Below, in pieces: positions 46,513-58,580 of a DNA stretch of 64,000 nt. This stretch comes from Glebionis coronaria. Its lineage: Eukaryota; Streptophyta; Magnoliopsida; Asterales; Asteraceae. A model generated the notes under the pieces. That model was not told the origin of the DNA and searched no databases. It was given only the letters and a program-made list of their open reading frames with translations. Position numbers and translations under genes: made by a program. The stretch's first letter is position 1, and each line of letters begins with the position of its first letter. The DNA is taken from positions 394,014,974-394,078,973 of the forward strand of contig CM046878.1 in NCBI GenBank assembly GCA_025667525.1. The letters run 5' to 3'.

Positions 46513-48060
46513 CCTCGATCGTTTTCTTGGAAGAATTTCTCGATATCCAAATGATATATCCTTGATTGTTCTAACCTTAGGTATTTTTAGGACACTTCAT
46601 AAACGACTGTAGATTTAATGGTTCCACCCTTTCCATGCTAGATTAAGCATACGACTTCGTCTATTGTATGGGGGCTAACCACCCTTAGACTCGAGTAATT
46701 GAGGGGAATGTTTAACTTTAGTATGGGGGGTGAATAGATACTTGCCTTGCTACGCCTTCACGCTTTCTAAAATTTTTCTTTTTGTTATCGTTTTGTTGCA
46801 AATAAGTCTAAAAATGGCCAAATTTTAAAATTTATCTCATGTTCTCATAAGTGTTTAAGACACAAATGTAGATTTTCCGATGGGGAGAATAAGAGTAATT
46901 TTTGACTCGACCGTGCGTGTTGAGCACTTAGCTTTGATTCCTTAACTTTTATTAGGCTAAGTCTCTTAAATGAGGACGAGAAATTATATCATTAATTGTA
47001 AGTTACTATGCTAAACGTAGAATTCGCGATTCTTCCAAAAACTCATGTGTCCCAATTATTTGCTTATTCTTCTTCGCTTGTATATAAATTTTGCTAATAA
47101 ATATTGATGTAGAGGTTTAGTCTTAATTGTTGGTTTCTAATTTTTTCTAGTAGCTTCCAAGTAATTAAATTGGGAAAACATTTGAGAATCGCCAGCGTCA
47201 CGGTTTTGAAGTATTGGCACCCGAATAATCGAAAGCTTCACCCAATAATAATTTTAAGTGATCACTCACCTAAATCAAGCAAAAATTCGAAGCTCACAAG
47301 GCCGAAAAATCTATGCAAAATTGAAAGTGAAAGCCTTAAACTTTGAAGCTTTAAAGATCCAAAATTACGTTTTACGCTGAGGATATACGTCTTTGGCCAT
47401 AATAAACACCTCATGGAGAGGTTAAATAAAAGGCAAGGCAAGACCGAAGCCCTAAAAATCGGAGGTAAACCTATGATAATAAGGCCCATCCGTTAGAAAA
47501 GTCTTGAAGTCTCATGTTCAAAACTGTTATAAAACCGTGTTTATCGAATCTCACTTGTTGACTTAATTTTTTGACATCGTTGTCTATTAGGGGAGGTTAC
47601 TAATTTAATGGTTTTGGTTACACCGTTTCGTATCTATTTTTGGACCTTAATCTCTATTATCGCATAAGTCAACAATGTATCATCATGATCATTCAAGCCA
47701 AAAATAAAATATAAGAGATACCAATTAGGATTAAGGGAATTTAAGTACGTGATTAGAGCATATGAGTAGTGTTAGCATTAATAACTTATAATGACAATGA
47801 TCTCGTTACACGCTTAGCATGGAATTGGGTGAAAATCAAGGACGACAAATTTATCTCTATGAGGCACTCAAATGTTCTTATTCTATGAACCTAAACGTCC
47901 CAATTTGCGATAAAAATCATACATTATATCTAAAACACAAGTAGTAGTAGTTTATTAAGTTTACGTTTGAATAAAAGTCGATAAAAATGAATTTTGGAGA
48001 TGCTAAGATACTTTATTCTAGCATTGCGTGGGGTCACAACAATGGTTTAGTATGGGGGAG
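46513..48060 (+). other. A1 3' untranslated region and polypurine tract
   Basis: Non-coding A1 sequence resumes after A2. It ends with the polypurine tract TATGGGGGAG (48051-48060) immediately before an LTR start. From 46904 it has an inverted partner at 52486-53656. No open frame of note. Confidence 0.75.
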
Positions 48061-48464
48061 TGATGAGACTGCTTTTATACATGGTCTCATCGTCCAAAAC
48101 GGGCTTAAAATGGTGAAAATATCATAAAAAGTGCTATAAATATGCTTGTGTTTGCTCAATGTGTATTTTAGCTACAGATATCGAGAAAAAGACAAAAGAT
48201 CACAAGAATCAATAAAAAATGAACATGGGAAACGAAGCCGCACAATGAACCGGACCCAAGTGTTGATTTTCCAAGAAAAAGTCCTTGAAGAATTGAAGAT
48301 ATACAAGAAAGGTCCTTCATCATTGAAGAAATGACACTTTATACCCTTGTATATTATAATTACAAGTTTGGTCCATAAAGTTTGTCAAAGTTACAAAAAG
48401 GACCCTCAACTTGGAAGAATTGGCAAGATTGGTCCCTACAAATTGAAGATTTGTGATAGTGAGT
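46904..48464 (+). repeat. Left arm of large inverted repeat (Athila tail)
   Basis: This arm holds about 1.16 kb of A1 3' region, the polypurine tract and the first 404 bp of an LTR. It matches 52084-53656 in reverse complement with many small differences. Examples are GACTCGACCGTGCG at 46904 against the complement of 53643-53656, and GCGTGGGGTCAC near 48027 against its partner near 52515. Confidence 0.88.
48061..48464 (+). mobile_element. A1 3' LTR, recognisable start
   Basis: TGATGAGACTGCTTTTATAC begins at 48061 after the purine tract. The first 404 bp match the inverted LTR that starts at 52485 on the minus strand. Beyond 48464 the two diverge abruptly, so the end of this LTR is not known. 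Confidence 0.75.
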
Positions 48465-51400
48465 ATTTTACACTTGTTTAGGAAAACAAGGTAATTAGGG
48501 TAAGTATTAAGTACGTTGATTTAGGAAAATCAAGCACTAAAATGACCCAAGTGTGTGAGTTTGTTCTCAAGGAGGCTAGTGTGTTATGCGTGTTAAGATT
48601 TGAATTAAGAGTTTGTGATTAATATTATAAGGAAAGAAAAGAAAAATGAAGACGGATACGAGAAAATTACACTAAGACGTAAAACCGTAAAAAAGGGGTA
48701 AAATAAAAATTTATTCTAAAAAATTCCAAAAAATTTCTAAAAATCACTAAAATATTCTAACAATTTAAAAAATCAAAACTTGCCAAAACCTTTTATTTAA
48801 TTAAATATTATATTTTAAATACTAATTAAAGCCCTAAAAACCAATATAATTAATAAAAAGCCCAAATCAAGGTTTTAAAGTTTGTAAACCTCTAAAATAA
48901 CTTAATTAAACTTGAAAGTATTTTTCTAAATTTTAAAACCACTAAAAACTATTTTTAAGTGCTTAAAAACTATTAAAATCTTAAAATAATCCTAGAAAAT
49001 AATTAAAAGGTGATAAAAATATTTGGAAAGTTCTATAAATCCTAACTTAATGTATAAGACCTAGGAAAAATATAAAAGTGAAAAATCGTAATTAAAAATA
49101 AAAATGATTATTTTAATAATAAATACTAATAAAAAATTCAAAGTTTATAAAAAATTCAAAAAACTTGCAAACCTACTTAATTTAACCTAAATAATAAGAA
49201 AATGAACTTAAAATACCAAAAATACCCCTATTGGACCTCCAAATGGGCTAAACAATGAAACAGGCCCTTAATGGGCTTAGATTTGCCCCAATAAGAAAAA
49301 GTCTACAAAATTAGCCCAAAAACTCTAGTTAAGCTCAAAATTCGATTTTAAACACAATTTTTCAAAGGCCCAAAAGATAAAAATGAGCTTATGATAGCTT
49401 ATTTCAAAACAGCTTATTCTTAATGGGCCTTTTGGCCCATTAAGCTATAAGTTGATGCCATAAGCTAAAATTTTACCCACGTCCTTATCTCGACCTAAAT
49501 AAGCTATTTGCAAAAAGAAACTTGAAATAAGTAAAAGCGCTCTACACAAAACGACAAAATAGTCATTTTCGAGTTCTAGGCTATTTCAAGAGCTGATTCA
49601 AGTTGCAATAAGTTACAAATAGCTTAACTAAGCTTAATAATAAAAAAATCTTTCAAAAACAACCACTCAATAAGCTGGAATAAGCTAAAAGCTATTTTGC
49701 AAAAGTCAGCTAAGTTCGTTTTCTAGTCAAACCTAAAAGTCAAAGTCCACAAAGCTCCAGAATCACTAAATGGGTCAAATAAGGAAGATTGATTACAAAA
49801 ACAAATTTGTTGCAATTTCAATAAGCTATAATGGCTTATGAATAAGTTGTTTGAATTTTAACACTGTCAATGGTAACTTTTGATGAATTTCAGTGGGAAT
49901 GGTTCCCCCTGCTTGACTTAATTGACTTTTTGTCTTTAGTGAGTTATTGTTGGATTCAAGTTACAAACAAGGCACCCTTGTAATCAGTGGATCACAAGGA
50001 GTCAAAAACAACAAACAAATCACAATTACAACATGCCAATTAGTGCAGTTAATTCAAAAGATCACCAGACTTTGCCCAGACTATGCGCAATAAGCTGTTT
50101 TACTTGAAAAGCTGTTTTAGCAAGATTCAACGAACCAAATTGCACCAAAAGGATACACAAGCTATATTAGACTTAGATAAGAACAAATTAACTTGTTTCT
50201 ACCACTGGTTCAAAGGATTAAGCTAGTTGCATGCACAAACAGGTTTCTAATATAAACAGGCAAACACAAGAAGTATTTTGCTGAACTACTTGACCATAAA
50301 TCTAAATTCAAAGCTTAAAATCTTCTTAACAGGTTATATTAATTATGATTTAGCACTTCTTACCCTAAGTCTAGACCTAGAACTAGGTGTCCTCAAAATC
50401 ACAACTCAAAACAACAACTTGGTAAGATTTTATAAGCACTTGTTTGATTTATGTGTTCAAAGCTCAAAGCATGCAGTTTCTTACTCACTTATACTACTTA
50501 AACAAGAACAAGTATCATACAACACTGAACACTTAACAAATTTCACAAAAACTTCAAACAAACAGTAGACCCAAACACCCCTTTATATTTTGGAAATCAA
50601 GATTTTCAAATCAAAAGTTAGATTCAGGTTACACCAAGCTCAATCAAGTATCACAACAACATCAACATGCAGTAAGATCCAGATTTAAGCTATAAAACAA
50701 CATACACAATAGTAGATTCACAAAATCACTTCAAACCACTTTTTTGACAGATTTTGGGAAAAAGAGTTCAAACCTAATGGATGTACTTCTACACCCACTA
50801 ATTTATGAGCTTATGTGTCTAGCCTAACAAGACACAAGTCCACAATCAACCATGCTAAGATTCAACAAGGTTATAGCACAATTATTTCAAAACGGAAAAC
50901 CTGAAAAATGAAAATAAAATCTGATTAATGCAACCTTGTTCCCACACTTTGAATATCCCCAAACTAAAAGCTCACAACACCTTGATAATCTTCTTATCAG
51001 GGTGTATAGACCACTTATAGCCCAAAGATTTCAAGGTTTGAACCAAGAACTTAACAAAATATCAGATTTTTGAAACTTGTACAATTTCTTGTACAAGGTT
51101 TGAAAACACGTTTTGAGACTTCAAATTCACAAACATAGAACAATAAAAACAAGATATAAAGATTGGCACTTGGCTTTCTTCAACAAATTCAAACACTTTT
51201 TCATTAACTTTGAAACAAGGATTTACAGAAAGTTGAACAAGGAAAAACCAAGAGCAGGTACAATGTAATGACCTAATGCCTTTATATAGGCTATAAAGAT
51301 TATCTAGAAAGCATAAAAATGTAAACCCTAATGTTGTGAAGTCCCCAATTTGCCCTTGCAGAGATTTGAACACTTGAGTACATGTGAAGGATTCTTGGCT

Positions 51401-52083
51401 GTATGTTGGTGGAAAGTTGGTAGAATTTGATCCAAAGGCTCATAATGAGCTTAAGCTTGAAGCAATCTTGTGGCATGTTAGATTCTCTGGCATGTTTTGG
51501 CATCTTCTCCAACTTTGAAGCAGGGGAGGTCCCATGTGGACTTTGGGGTGATGTGGCAAGGTAAATGTGAGTTGGGTTTTGATCATGACACCATTAATCA
51601 TTAATCTAGAGGTTATGGGGGTTTAATTTTTGCTTAATCATCAACCCCTAATTTGTGTTCATGGCATAAATAGTTGTGTTTAATCTAGTTTAAGATTCAA
51701 AAACATGTTAACCGCTTTTAAATAACTTAATTAATTAAGTTAGTTAAAAACCAGTTTAAGTGGAAGGTGACATGGCAAGTTGGTGAAGTGTGATTGGTGG
51801 AGAGTGTGAGTGGGGCACGTGGCAAGCTGCCACTGGTCTAGGTATCTTTGTTGTCTGCCCATTTTAAGCCCCTTTCCTTTCTTTCTCTTATCCTTTCAGA
51901 CTTAAATAAACAAAACTCGAATTCCTTTGTTATAGAAGTTTCTTTTTTCACACTTTGGCCACAAATACTTTTCAAAAGTATTTTCAAGGGTATTTGTTGT
52001 AATTTGATGATTCTTGAAAGGCTGTTTTGGCATTTTCTTCAAACATTATGGTCTTGACTTGTATAATTGACTTTTTGGAGGAC
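48465..52083. other. Spacer between the inverted Athila tails
   Basis: About 3.6 kb with no coding motif on either strand. The left part (48465-49900) is very A-rich with many AATAAGCTA phrases and is of unknown origin. The right part, read on the minus strand, looks like the rest of an LTR that starts at 52485: a promoter-like CCTATATAAAGG (complement of 51280-51291) and a transcribed region downstream. No Athila primer site (GGCGCCGTTGCC or complement) was found. The longest frames (50278-50568 and 51062-51373) have no motif. Confidence 0.5.
51280..51291 (-). promoter_or_regulatory. Predicted TATA box of the inverted Athila LTR
   Basis: The minus strand reads CCTATATAAAGG about 1.2 kb inside the LTR that begins at 52485. 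It is a good plant TATA match in a place expected for an LTR promoter. No transcript evidence is available. Confidence 0.5.
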
Positions 52084-53656
52084 TAATATTGACAAGTCTT
52101 CATTTTTGAGGGACCATTCTTGCCAATTCTTCAAAGTGGAGGGTCCTTTTTGCAATTTGACACACTTTAAGGACCAAACTTGTAATTATGAATAAACAAG
52201 GGTTTAAAGTGTCAATTCTTCAATATTGGAGGACCCTTCTTGTACAATATTCAATTCTTCAAGGGTTATTCTTTGAAAATCCACATTAGGGCTTGGTTCT
52301 TTGTGCGGCTTCGTTTTCCGTGTTCGTTTTTGCTTGTTCTTTGTGATCTTTCGTCATTTTCTCAGTATTCGTACCTAAAATACACATGTAACAAACACAA
52401 GCATATATTTGGCATATTTGATGATATTTTGCACATTTAAAGCCCAAAAAGACCGATGAGATCATGTATAAAAGCCATCTCATCACTCCCATACTAAACC
52501 ATTGACGTGCCCTCACGCAATGCTAGAATAAAGTATCTAAGCATCTCCAAAATTCATTTTATGCACTTTTATTGAAAGGTAAACTTGATACACTAATACT
52601 ACCTTGTGTTTTAGACATAATATATGATTTTATCACAAAATGGGACGTTTAGGTTCATAGAATAAGAACATGTGAGTGCCTCATAGAGATAAGTTCATCT
52701 TCCTCGATTTTCACCCAATTCCATGCCAAGCGTGTAACGAGATCATTGTTATTATAAGTTAGTAATGCTAACACTACTCATATGCTCTAATCACGTACTT
52801 AGACTCCCATTATTCCTAATTTGTATCTCTTATATTTTATTTTGTCTTGAATGATCATGATGATACATTGTTTGACTTATGCGATGATAGAGATTAAGGT
52901 CCAAAAATAGAAACGGAACGGTGCAATCAAAACCATCAAATTAATAACATCCCCTAATAGACAACGATGTAAAAAAATTAAGTTAACAAGTGAGATTCGA
53001 TAAACACGGTTTTAGAATGGTTTTGAACATGAGACTTATTACCAAGACTTTTATACGCCCCCTACCAGATGGGCCTTATTATCATAGGTTTACCTTCACC
53101 TTTTGGGATCGTTCTTGCCTTGCCTTTTATTTATCCTCGCCATAAGGTGTTTATTATGGCGAAAGACGTATATCCTCATGCAAAAACCGAATTTTGGATC
53201 TTAAAAGCTTCAAAGATTAAGGCTTGATTCACTTTCAATTTTGCATAGATTTTTCGGCCTTGTGAGCTTCAAATTGTTTGCTTGATTTAAGTGAGCACTT
53301 GAAATCTTGTTATTTGGTAGAAGCTTTTGATTATTCGGGTGCCAATACTTCAAAACCATGACGCTGGCGATTCTCAAATGTTTCCCAATTTAATTACATG
53401 GAAGCTACTAGAAAAATTTAGAAACCAACAATTAAGACTAAACCGCTAAGTTAATACTTATTATCAAAATTTATATACAAGCGAAGGGAGAATAAGCAAA
53501 CAATTAGGACACAAGAGTTTTTGAAAGAATACGAATATTCTACGTTTAGCATATTAACTTATAATTAACGCTATCATTTCTCATCCTCATTTAAGAGACT
53601 TAGCCTAATATAAGTTAAGGAATCGAAGCTAAGTGCTCTACACGCACGGTTGAGTC
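52084..53656 (-). repeat. Right arm of large inverted repeat (Athila tail)
   Basis: On the minus strand this is Athila 3' region (53656 to 52496), a polypurine tract (complement of 52486-52495, CTCCCATACT) and an LTR start TGATGAGATGGC at 52485. It mirrors 46904-48464. It is cut at 53656 by C2. The pair forms a tail-to-tail arrangement of two Athila copies. Confidence 0.88.
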
Positions 53657-53954
53657 TGTTAGAAATACGTTTTTAACGTATATTAGAAGTATCGGTCACT
53701 CCACGATATTATTAAATGTTAAATAGCTCGTAGTTGAATATTATGTTACTTTGTTAGTAAACCCGGTCCATGGGCTTGTCATGGGTCGGAGGCCCAAGTC
53801 CATTAAGGACTTGGGTATATAAACCCCTTTCCACCATGGAAAGGGGTGTTGGTTGTTTCACTCTTTTATTAATAAAACACACATTTTCTCTCACTTTCTC
53901 TCTCTAGAAACATCAACCCGCCTTATTGATTCACAAGATTATCACAAATCTATA
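53657..53954 (+). mobile_element. C2 5' LTR
   Basis: Runs from TGTTAGAAATACG to CACAAATCTATA. The last two bases are TA where CA is expected, probably a point change. It resembles the C1 LTR at its start (GAAATACG...ATCGGTCACTCCA). A TATA box TATATAAA lies at 53816-53823 and a CT-rich leader at 53885-53910. Confidence 0.88.
53816..53823 (+). promoter_or_regulatory. Predicted TATA box of C2 LTR
   Basis: TATATAAA lies about 160 bp inside the LTR and about 135 bp before its end, a usual position for a copia LTR promoter. Confidence 0.65.
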
Positions 53955-53956
53955 AT

Positions 53957-53968
53957 TGGTATCAAGAG
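53957..53968 (+). other. C2 primer binding site
   Basis: TGGTATCAAGAG lies two bases after the LTR end. It matches the site of C1 over the first 12 bases. Confidence 0.88.
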
Positions 53969-54204
53969 ACATGGGGTGATTTAAGGTAATGATTTGTGTT
54001 GCTTTTTAGTTTTTGATTGTATTAGTAGTTTTTAGGAAAATCTATCTTGAATTTTGAAGTTTTTGGTGATTTTGTTGTTGGAATTAGTAGATAAGTATTG
54101 GGTTTTACTTATTTTGGTTGAAATCACAAAACCTTTCGTGTAATTTGGTAAAAAATTTGGGTTTGTTCTTGATATTCATACGACTGTTAATACACGAAAT
54201 AGTG

Positions 54205-54640
54205 TTTCCAGTTTATTCCGGATAAACAAATATTCCGGATAAATAGGTTATTCCGAATCAACTTATTCCGAACCAACAAGTTTTTCCGGATAAACAAGTA
54301 TTCCGAATAAACACTTTATTCCGGATAAAGAAATATTCCGAACGAAGCAAGTTATTCTGGATCAGTGATATTCCGAACCAAGTATTCCGAGTCAATCTTT
54401 TCCGAATCAACAACATTCCGGATCAGTGATATTCCGAACCAAGTATTCCGAGTCAATCTTTTCTGAATCAACAACATTCCGGATCAGTGATATTCCGAAC
54501 CAAGCTTATTCCGAATCAAGAGATTTTCTGAATCAAGGAAATTATTCCGAACCAAGGTCTTTTTCCACATAAAGGTAGTTTTATTCCGAATCGACTTAAT
54601 TATTCCGAGTCAAGGGATATTATTCCGAACCAAGGGATAT
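54205..54640 (+). repeat. ATTCCGGATAAAC / ATTCCGAATCAA array in C2 leader
   Basis: About 28 copies of TATTCCGGATAA, TATTCCGAACCAAG, TATTCCGAGTCAA and CATTCCGGATCAG lie between the primer site and gag, all in sense orientation. A segment of about 58 bp (GTGATATTCCGAACCAAG and onward) is duplicated near 54365-54500. The array ends about 130 bp before the gag ATG. Confidence 0.93.
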
Positions 54641-54768
54641 TTTACGAGTTTTTTCGATGATTTTTAGAGGATTTAATCTTGGTTTCTTACACAACAACAC
54701 AACACAACTCACAACCTTACTTCACTGCTCGATCAACCGATAATCTTTGATTCTTTAAAGTGATCAAA

Positions 54769-56727
54769 ATGAATCCGAGTTCATTAATGCCTCAAATGAC
54801 ATCACTTACGGATATTTCCGTCATAACGGGAACGGATAGTCGCCCTCCAATGCTCATTAAAGAAGTCTTTGAAGCATGGCAAGGCCGTATGATGTCATAC
54901 ATTAAGGGAAAACCGACATATGGGAGGCTTATGGTCAAGTCAATTCTAAATGGTCCACTTGATTATGGTACCATCGTTGTTAACAACGTGACTCGACCAC
55001 GAGAGTTTGAAGAACTTACGCCAGCTCAACAACTTATTGCCGATGCAGATGAAAAGGCTCTTCAAACCATTCTCCAAGCTCTTCCACATGACATATATCA
55101 AATGGTAAGTCAATATACGGTCGCAAAGGAGTTATGGGAACGTCTACAGGTTTTGCTACAAGGTACGTCTCTTACTAAACGGGAACGCGAATGTCAGTTG
55201 TATGACCTGTTTGATAGGTTCACATACAGTCCCGGGGAAACGCTTCACGACTACTACTTCAGATTCACTACTCTCATGAATGATTTGAATGTGTACAATC
55301 TCGTGATTGCTCCATTCCAGGTTAACACCAAGTTTTTGAATACTTTACCTCAAGCTGAATGGGGTGAGTATATTACTGATGTTAAGTTAACTAGGGATTT
55401 GCATAAGTCCAATTTGGATCAACTCTATGCTTTTCTCCAACAACATGAGAAACACGTGATCATGCACCGTATGCCTCGAGGTATGTACCCTGAACCTTTA
55501 GCTTTGATTGCAAATCAACCAAGCTTGTCATATAACAACACTCCTTATATCATGGGACACCAAGCTTATCATCCATCTCCCTACATGACTCCAAGCTTCC
55601 CCTAATATTCGATTCTACCTTAACCACCTACCTCACATCAGCAACAATATCGGTTTAATGCACCTTTTTCTCAGAGAGAACCACAAGCATCACAATATGC
55701 TCCACAACCTCACCCATATTCACCAGCAAGCATTGCACCCTATGCTCAGTCATCATACTCTCCATATCAAGAAAATGCAGCATATTCTGACCATATAAGT
55801 ACCCCTTCTAGTGCTTATGCCGCTCAACAAGACTAAGCAATGTATTGTGATAATGATGAAGTTCCCATTCCTGAATTCAAACAAGGAACTGACCCAGCTG
55901 AAGTGTTAGCCACTATGTCTGCTTACCTCACAAGGACATTGAGCAAACGAGGATTTAGAGGACCAGCTCCTACTAACAATCAGCTGAGGAACTCATCTAG
56001 TTCTCGCCAACAAGCTACCATTCAAGACGGCAAAGTAATGGTTCAACCTATTCAACCTTATCAGGGGAGATCCACTACATCAACCACCAATGCACGCATG
56101 GTCAATCCTGCTCCAATTATCAACACTGCTCCAATGGTTACTGCTCCACGGGCCAATTCTACAGGTAAGTTGAGAATGATCACATGCTACAACTGTAAGG
56201 AAGAAGGTCACATGTCTAGGGATTTCACAAAACCCAAGAGGAGAAGGGATGGTCAATGGTTTGCAGAGAAGATTTATTTGGTGAACGCTCAAGCACAAGG
56301 ACAGGAACTTGATGAAGAGGAGTTAGCATTTCTTGCTGATCCAGGGATTGCGGAACAAGAATTTCTCACTACACAGAATGCAGCATACCAAGCAGATGAT
56401 CTGGATGCTTACGATTCAGACTGTGATGATCTTCAATCTGCTCAGGCAGCTCTCATGGCAACTATCTCTCGCGTTGGGTCAGATCAAATATCTGAGGTAC
56501 TTACTAATACCACTGATACTAGTATTCAACCACATCAAGTTGGGCAAGAGGGTGCTGATCCGAATGAGACTTCGGTGGTGAGTCTTTCAAATGAGGAGAC
56601 AATCAATGATAGTAATATCAATGCAAGTACCCAGACTTTGAGTGAATCACAACCGGGAGTCATTTCGCATACGCATATTCCTGCTCAACAAGATTTGGTC
56701 ATGGTTCCTGCAAAGTTACTTAGCTAA
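54769..56727 (+). pseudogene. C2 gag, N-terminal part and zinc knuckle
   Basis: One frame of 653 codons from ATG 54769 is interrupted only by three TAA codons (55603, 55621, 55834) and ended by a fourth (56725). All four stand where glutamine fits the context, so C-to-T changes in CAA are likely. Residues 1-250 are the copia gag (DSRPPMLIKEVFEAWQGRM, LTPAQQLIADADEKALQTI, LPHDIYQMV, GTSLTKRERECQLYDLFDRF, VNTKFLNTLP, LHKSNLDQLYAFLQQHE). The zinc knuckle at about 56185-56226 reads [14 protein letters not shown], in which the last cysteine is replaced by phenylalanine. An acidic stretch with [13 protein letters not shown] follows. The protein would form the virus-like particle shell. Confidence 0.9.
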
Positions 56728-57034
56728 ATGAATACTGCACTCTTAGAAACCCTACGAATAAGAATTTGTCTCCTGAGCTTGCCTTGTGCAACGAAAAAGT
56801 TCAAACTTTAGAATTAGTTCCTTCGTCCAATGTTCTAACAAATCACGAATATGATCATTTTCGAAACAAACAAATGGGTCATTTGCAAGAAATTGAAACC
56901 TTAAGAGCAAATCTTTCCAACGAACTTAAAGAAAAAGAGTTAGTGGTCACTAATTTTCACAAACTTCAAACGGATTTTGAACTACTCGAGTCTAAAAAGA
57001 ATCAAATGGAAATTAAATTAGAAGTTTAGATTAT
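56728..57034 (+). pseudogene. C2 gag linker, coiled-coil part
   Basis: After the TAA at 56725 the same frame gives MNTALLETL. A one-base loss then shifts to the frame 56766-57029, which is a charged helix (LQEIETLRANLSNELKEKEL and KKNQMEIKLE). A further shift leads to 57035. It is part of the unusually long gag of this copia type. Confidence 0.75.
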
Positions 57035-57766
57035 TTGCTTTTAAGACAATACGCTGCCTCTCAACTAGTGCACTTATTTGACTCATCGTTTAGAGATTTT
57101 AACTTATCGCGTCAAAAAGACCTTCCCCCTAACCCACGGTATGCAAGACAAGCTTTTATCCATAATCCAAGACTTTATGATGCAACCAAATTAGGATTGG
57201 TCTTAGATCCGATTGTTATTTTCGAGGATCACAAGAATAAGGATCTAGTTGATGAGAGTCGGTCATACAACTTTGCAAAATATCCTCAGTGTGATTATTT
57301 TAAAATGAATCAGGAGTTTGCAAAAAAGGACTTTAGAATTCACTTCCATATTGACAAAGATCTCATCACAACACCAACCTACATGTTAAATGAAGAAAAC
57401 CCTAGTACACTTCCTACACTTGTCAAAATGGAAGGACCTAAGGAAATTCCAAAGGATCTTCCACCTATTAGCACTGTATGGATAAACTTGCAAGAGATTA
57501 ATCAATACTTTGCTAGTTTTTACAAGGTCATCCGGGAATGTACGACTTTAAATGGTCTAAACGCTGGAGAATGGGCTTTCGAACACATGAACGAGGTGTT
57601 TAAGAATGAGATCAACCCTTTTGTCGAAAATCTAAAAGGAAGTTTTGCATCTCTTTCGGAAAATCTTGATTTTGAAATTAAAGAAGTTCAAAAAGTGTTT
57701 TATGAAATGGACACCGCTTACGAACTACAATTAATTGACAAAGGAAAATATTTTATCCGAATATGA
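57035..57766 (+). pseudogene. C2 gag linker domain, 243 codons
   Basis: The frame includes LLRQYAASQLVHLFDSSFRD, then a segment with YARQAFIHNPRLYDATKLG and VIFEDHKNKDLVDESRSYNF. It ends in a charged helix (NEVFKNEINPFVENLKGSF, ENLDFEIKEVQKVFYEMD). I know similar sequence from plant copia polyproteins but no named fold or activity. It is joined to the next frame through a one-base shift near 57740. Confidence 0.75.
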
Positions 57767-58580
57767 CCGATTCTTGTCCCAAGTAATATCGTGTGATGTG
57801 CTTACTACTGTGAATATTAATTATTCGAATGAGCTTACATCCACTATGAATAAATGTGATGCTGTGAATATATGTGATGATGTGCATGATCTCTCCGTAA
57901 ATATTGCTGAGACTGTAAATGACGTAGATAATCATTCTTGTCACAAGTCTAACGCTGATTTTTTAAAGCTTCAAGATTCTTATAATTTACTTGTAAAACG
58001 TTTTAATCAACTTGAACAACATTGTATATCTTTAGAATTAAAACACCAAACTCAAAATGAGGATCTTTTGGTAACAAATGGTTGTGAAAACAGTGTTGAG
58101 ACGAGTGACAAGATGATTGAGATAGTTAAGGCATTAGAGGAAGAGATTATGAGATTAAAGAGAGACTTAGCATCGAATGAAACACTAAATTTGGAACTAG
58201 AGGCTGCAGAGTCTAAAAACCAGTACTTAGAAACTAGACTTTCGTCTATTCTAGGGGAGATGGAACGTGCAAGACAGGGAATGTCCACTCTTTATGGTTC
58301 ACTAGAAGAACGCTTCGCTTTTAATGCGGCACAACAACAATCTTATGTTGAACAATTGAACCAAAAGTGTGAGGAAATCTCTGACTTAAATATCCAACTC
58401 ATTGACAAAAACATGGTCTTGGCCGAGTTAAAGGAGACACTTCTTCTCACCCGACAAGAAGTTTTTAATAACTTAGCTACCAACTCTGCACCGTCCTCTA
58501 GTGCTCCATCAACCAATTCAGTAGTGATCTATAAGAACCCGCACCATAAGCAAAATCCGGATACTTACGATGTTTTATGA
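57735..58580 (+). pseudogene. C2 gag coiled-coil region, 281 codons
   Basis: The central 180 residues are a strong coiled coil (LKLQDSYNLLVKRFNQLEQ, IVKALEEEIMRLKRDLASNE, EQLNQKCEEISDLNIQLID). The end is serine-rich with SVVIYKNPHHKQNP. The C1 gag piece has the same layout. A coiled coil here could help gag molecules associate, which is an inference. Confidence 0.8.

Noticed and set aside
35955..54640. Heat shock elements (nGAAnnTTCn) as the meaning of the TTCCG arrays
   Set aside because: Units such as TTCCGGAT and TTCAGAAT resemble but do not match TTCnnGAA. The array lies downstream of the TATA box, so a heat promoter role is not supported by sequence alone.
55840..56727. A separate protein starting at ATG 55840
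   Set aside because: It is the same frame as the C2 gag upstream; the ATG only follows the TAA at 55834. It is a piece of gag, not a new gene.
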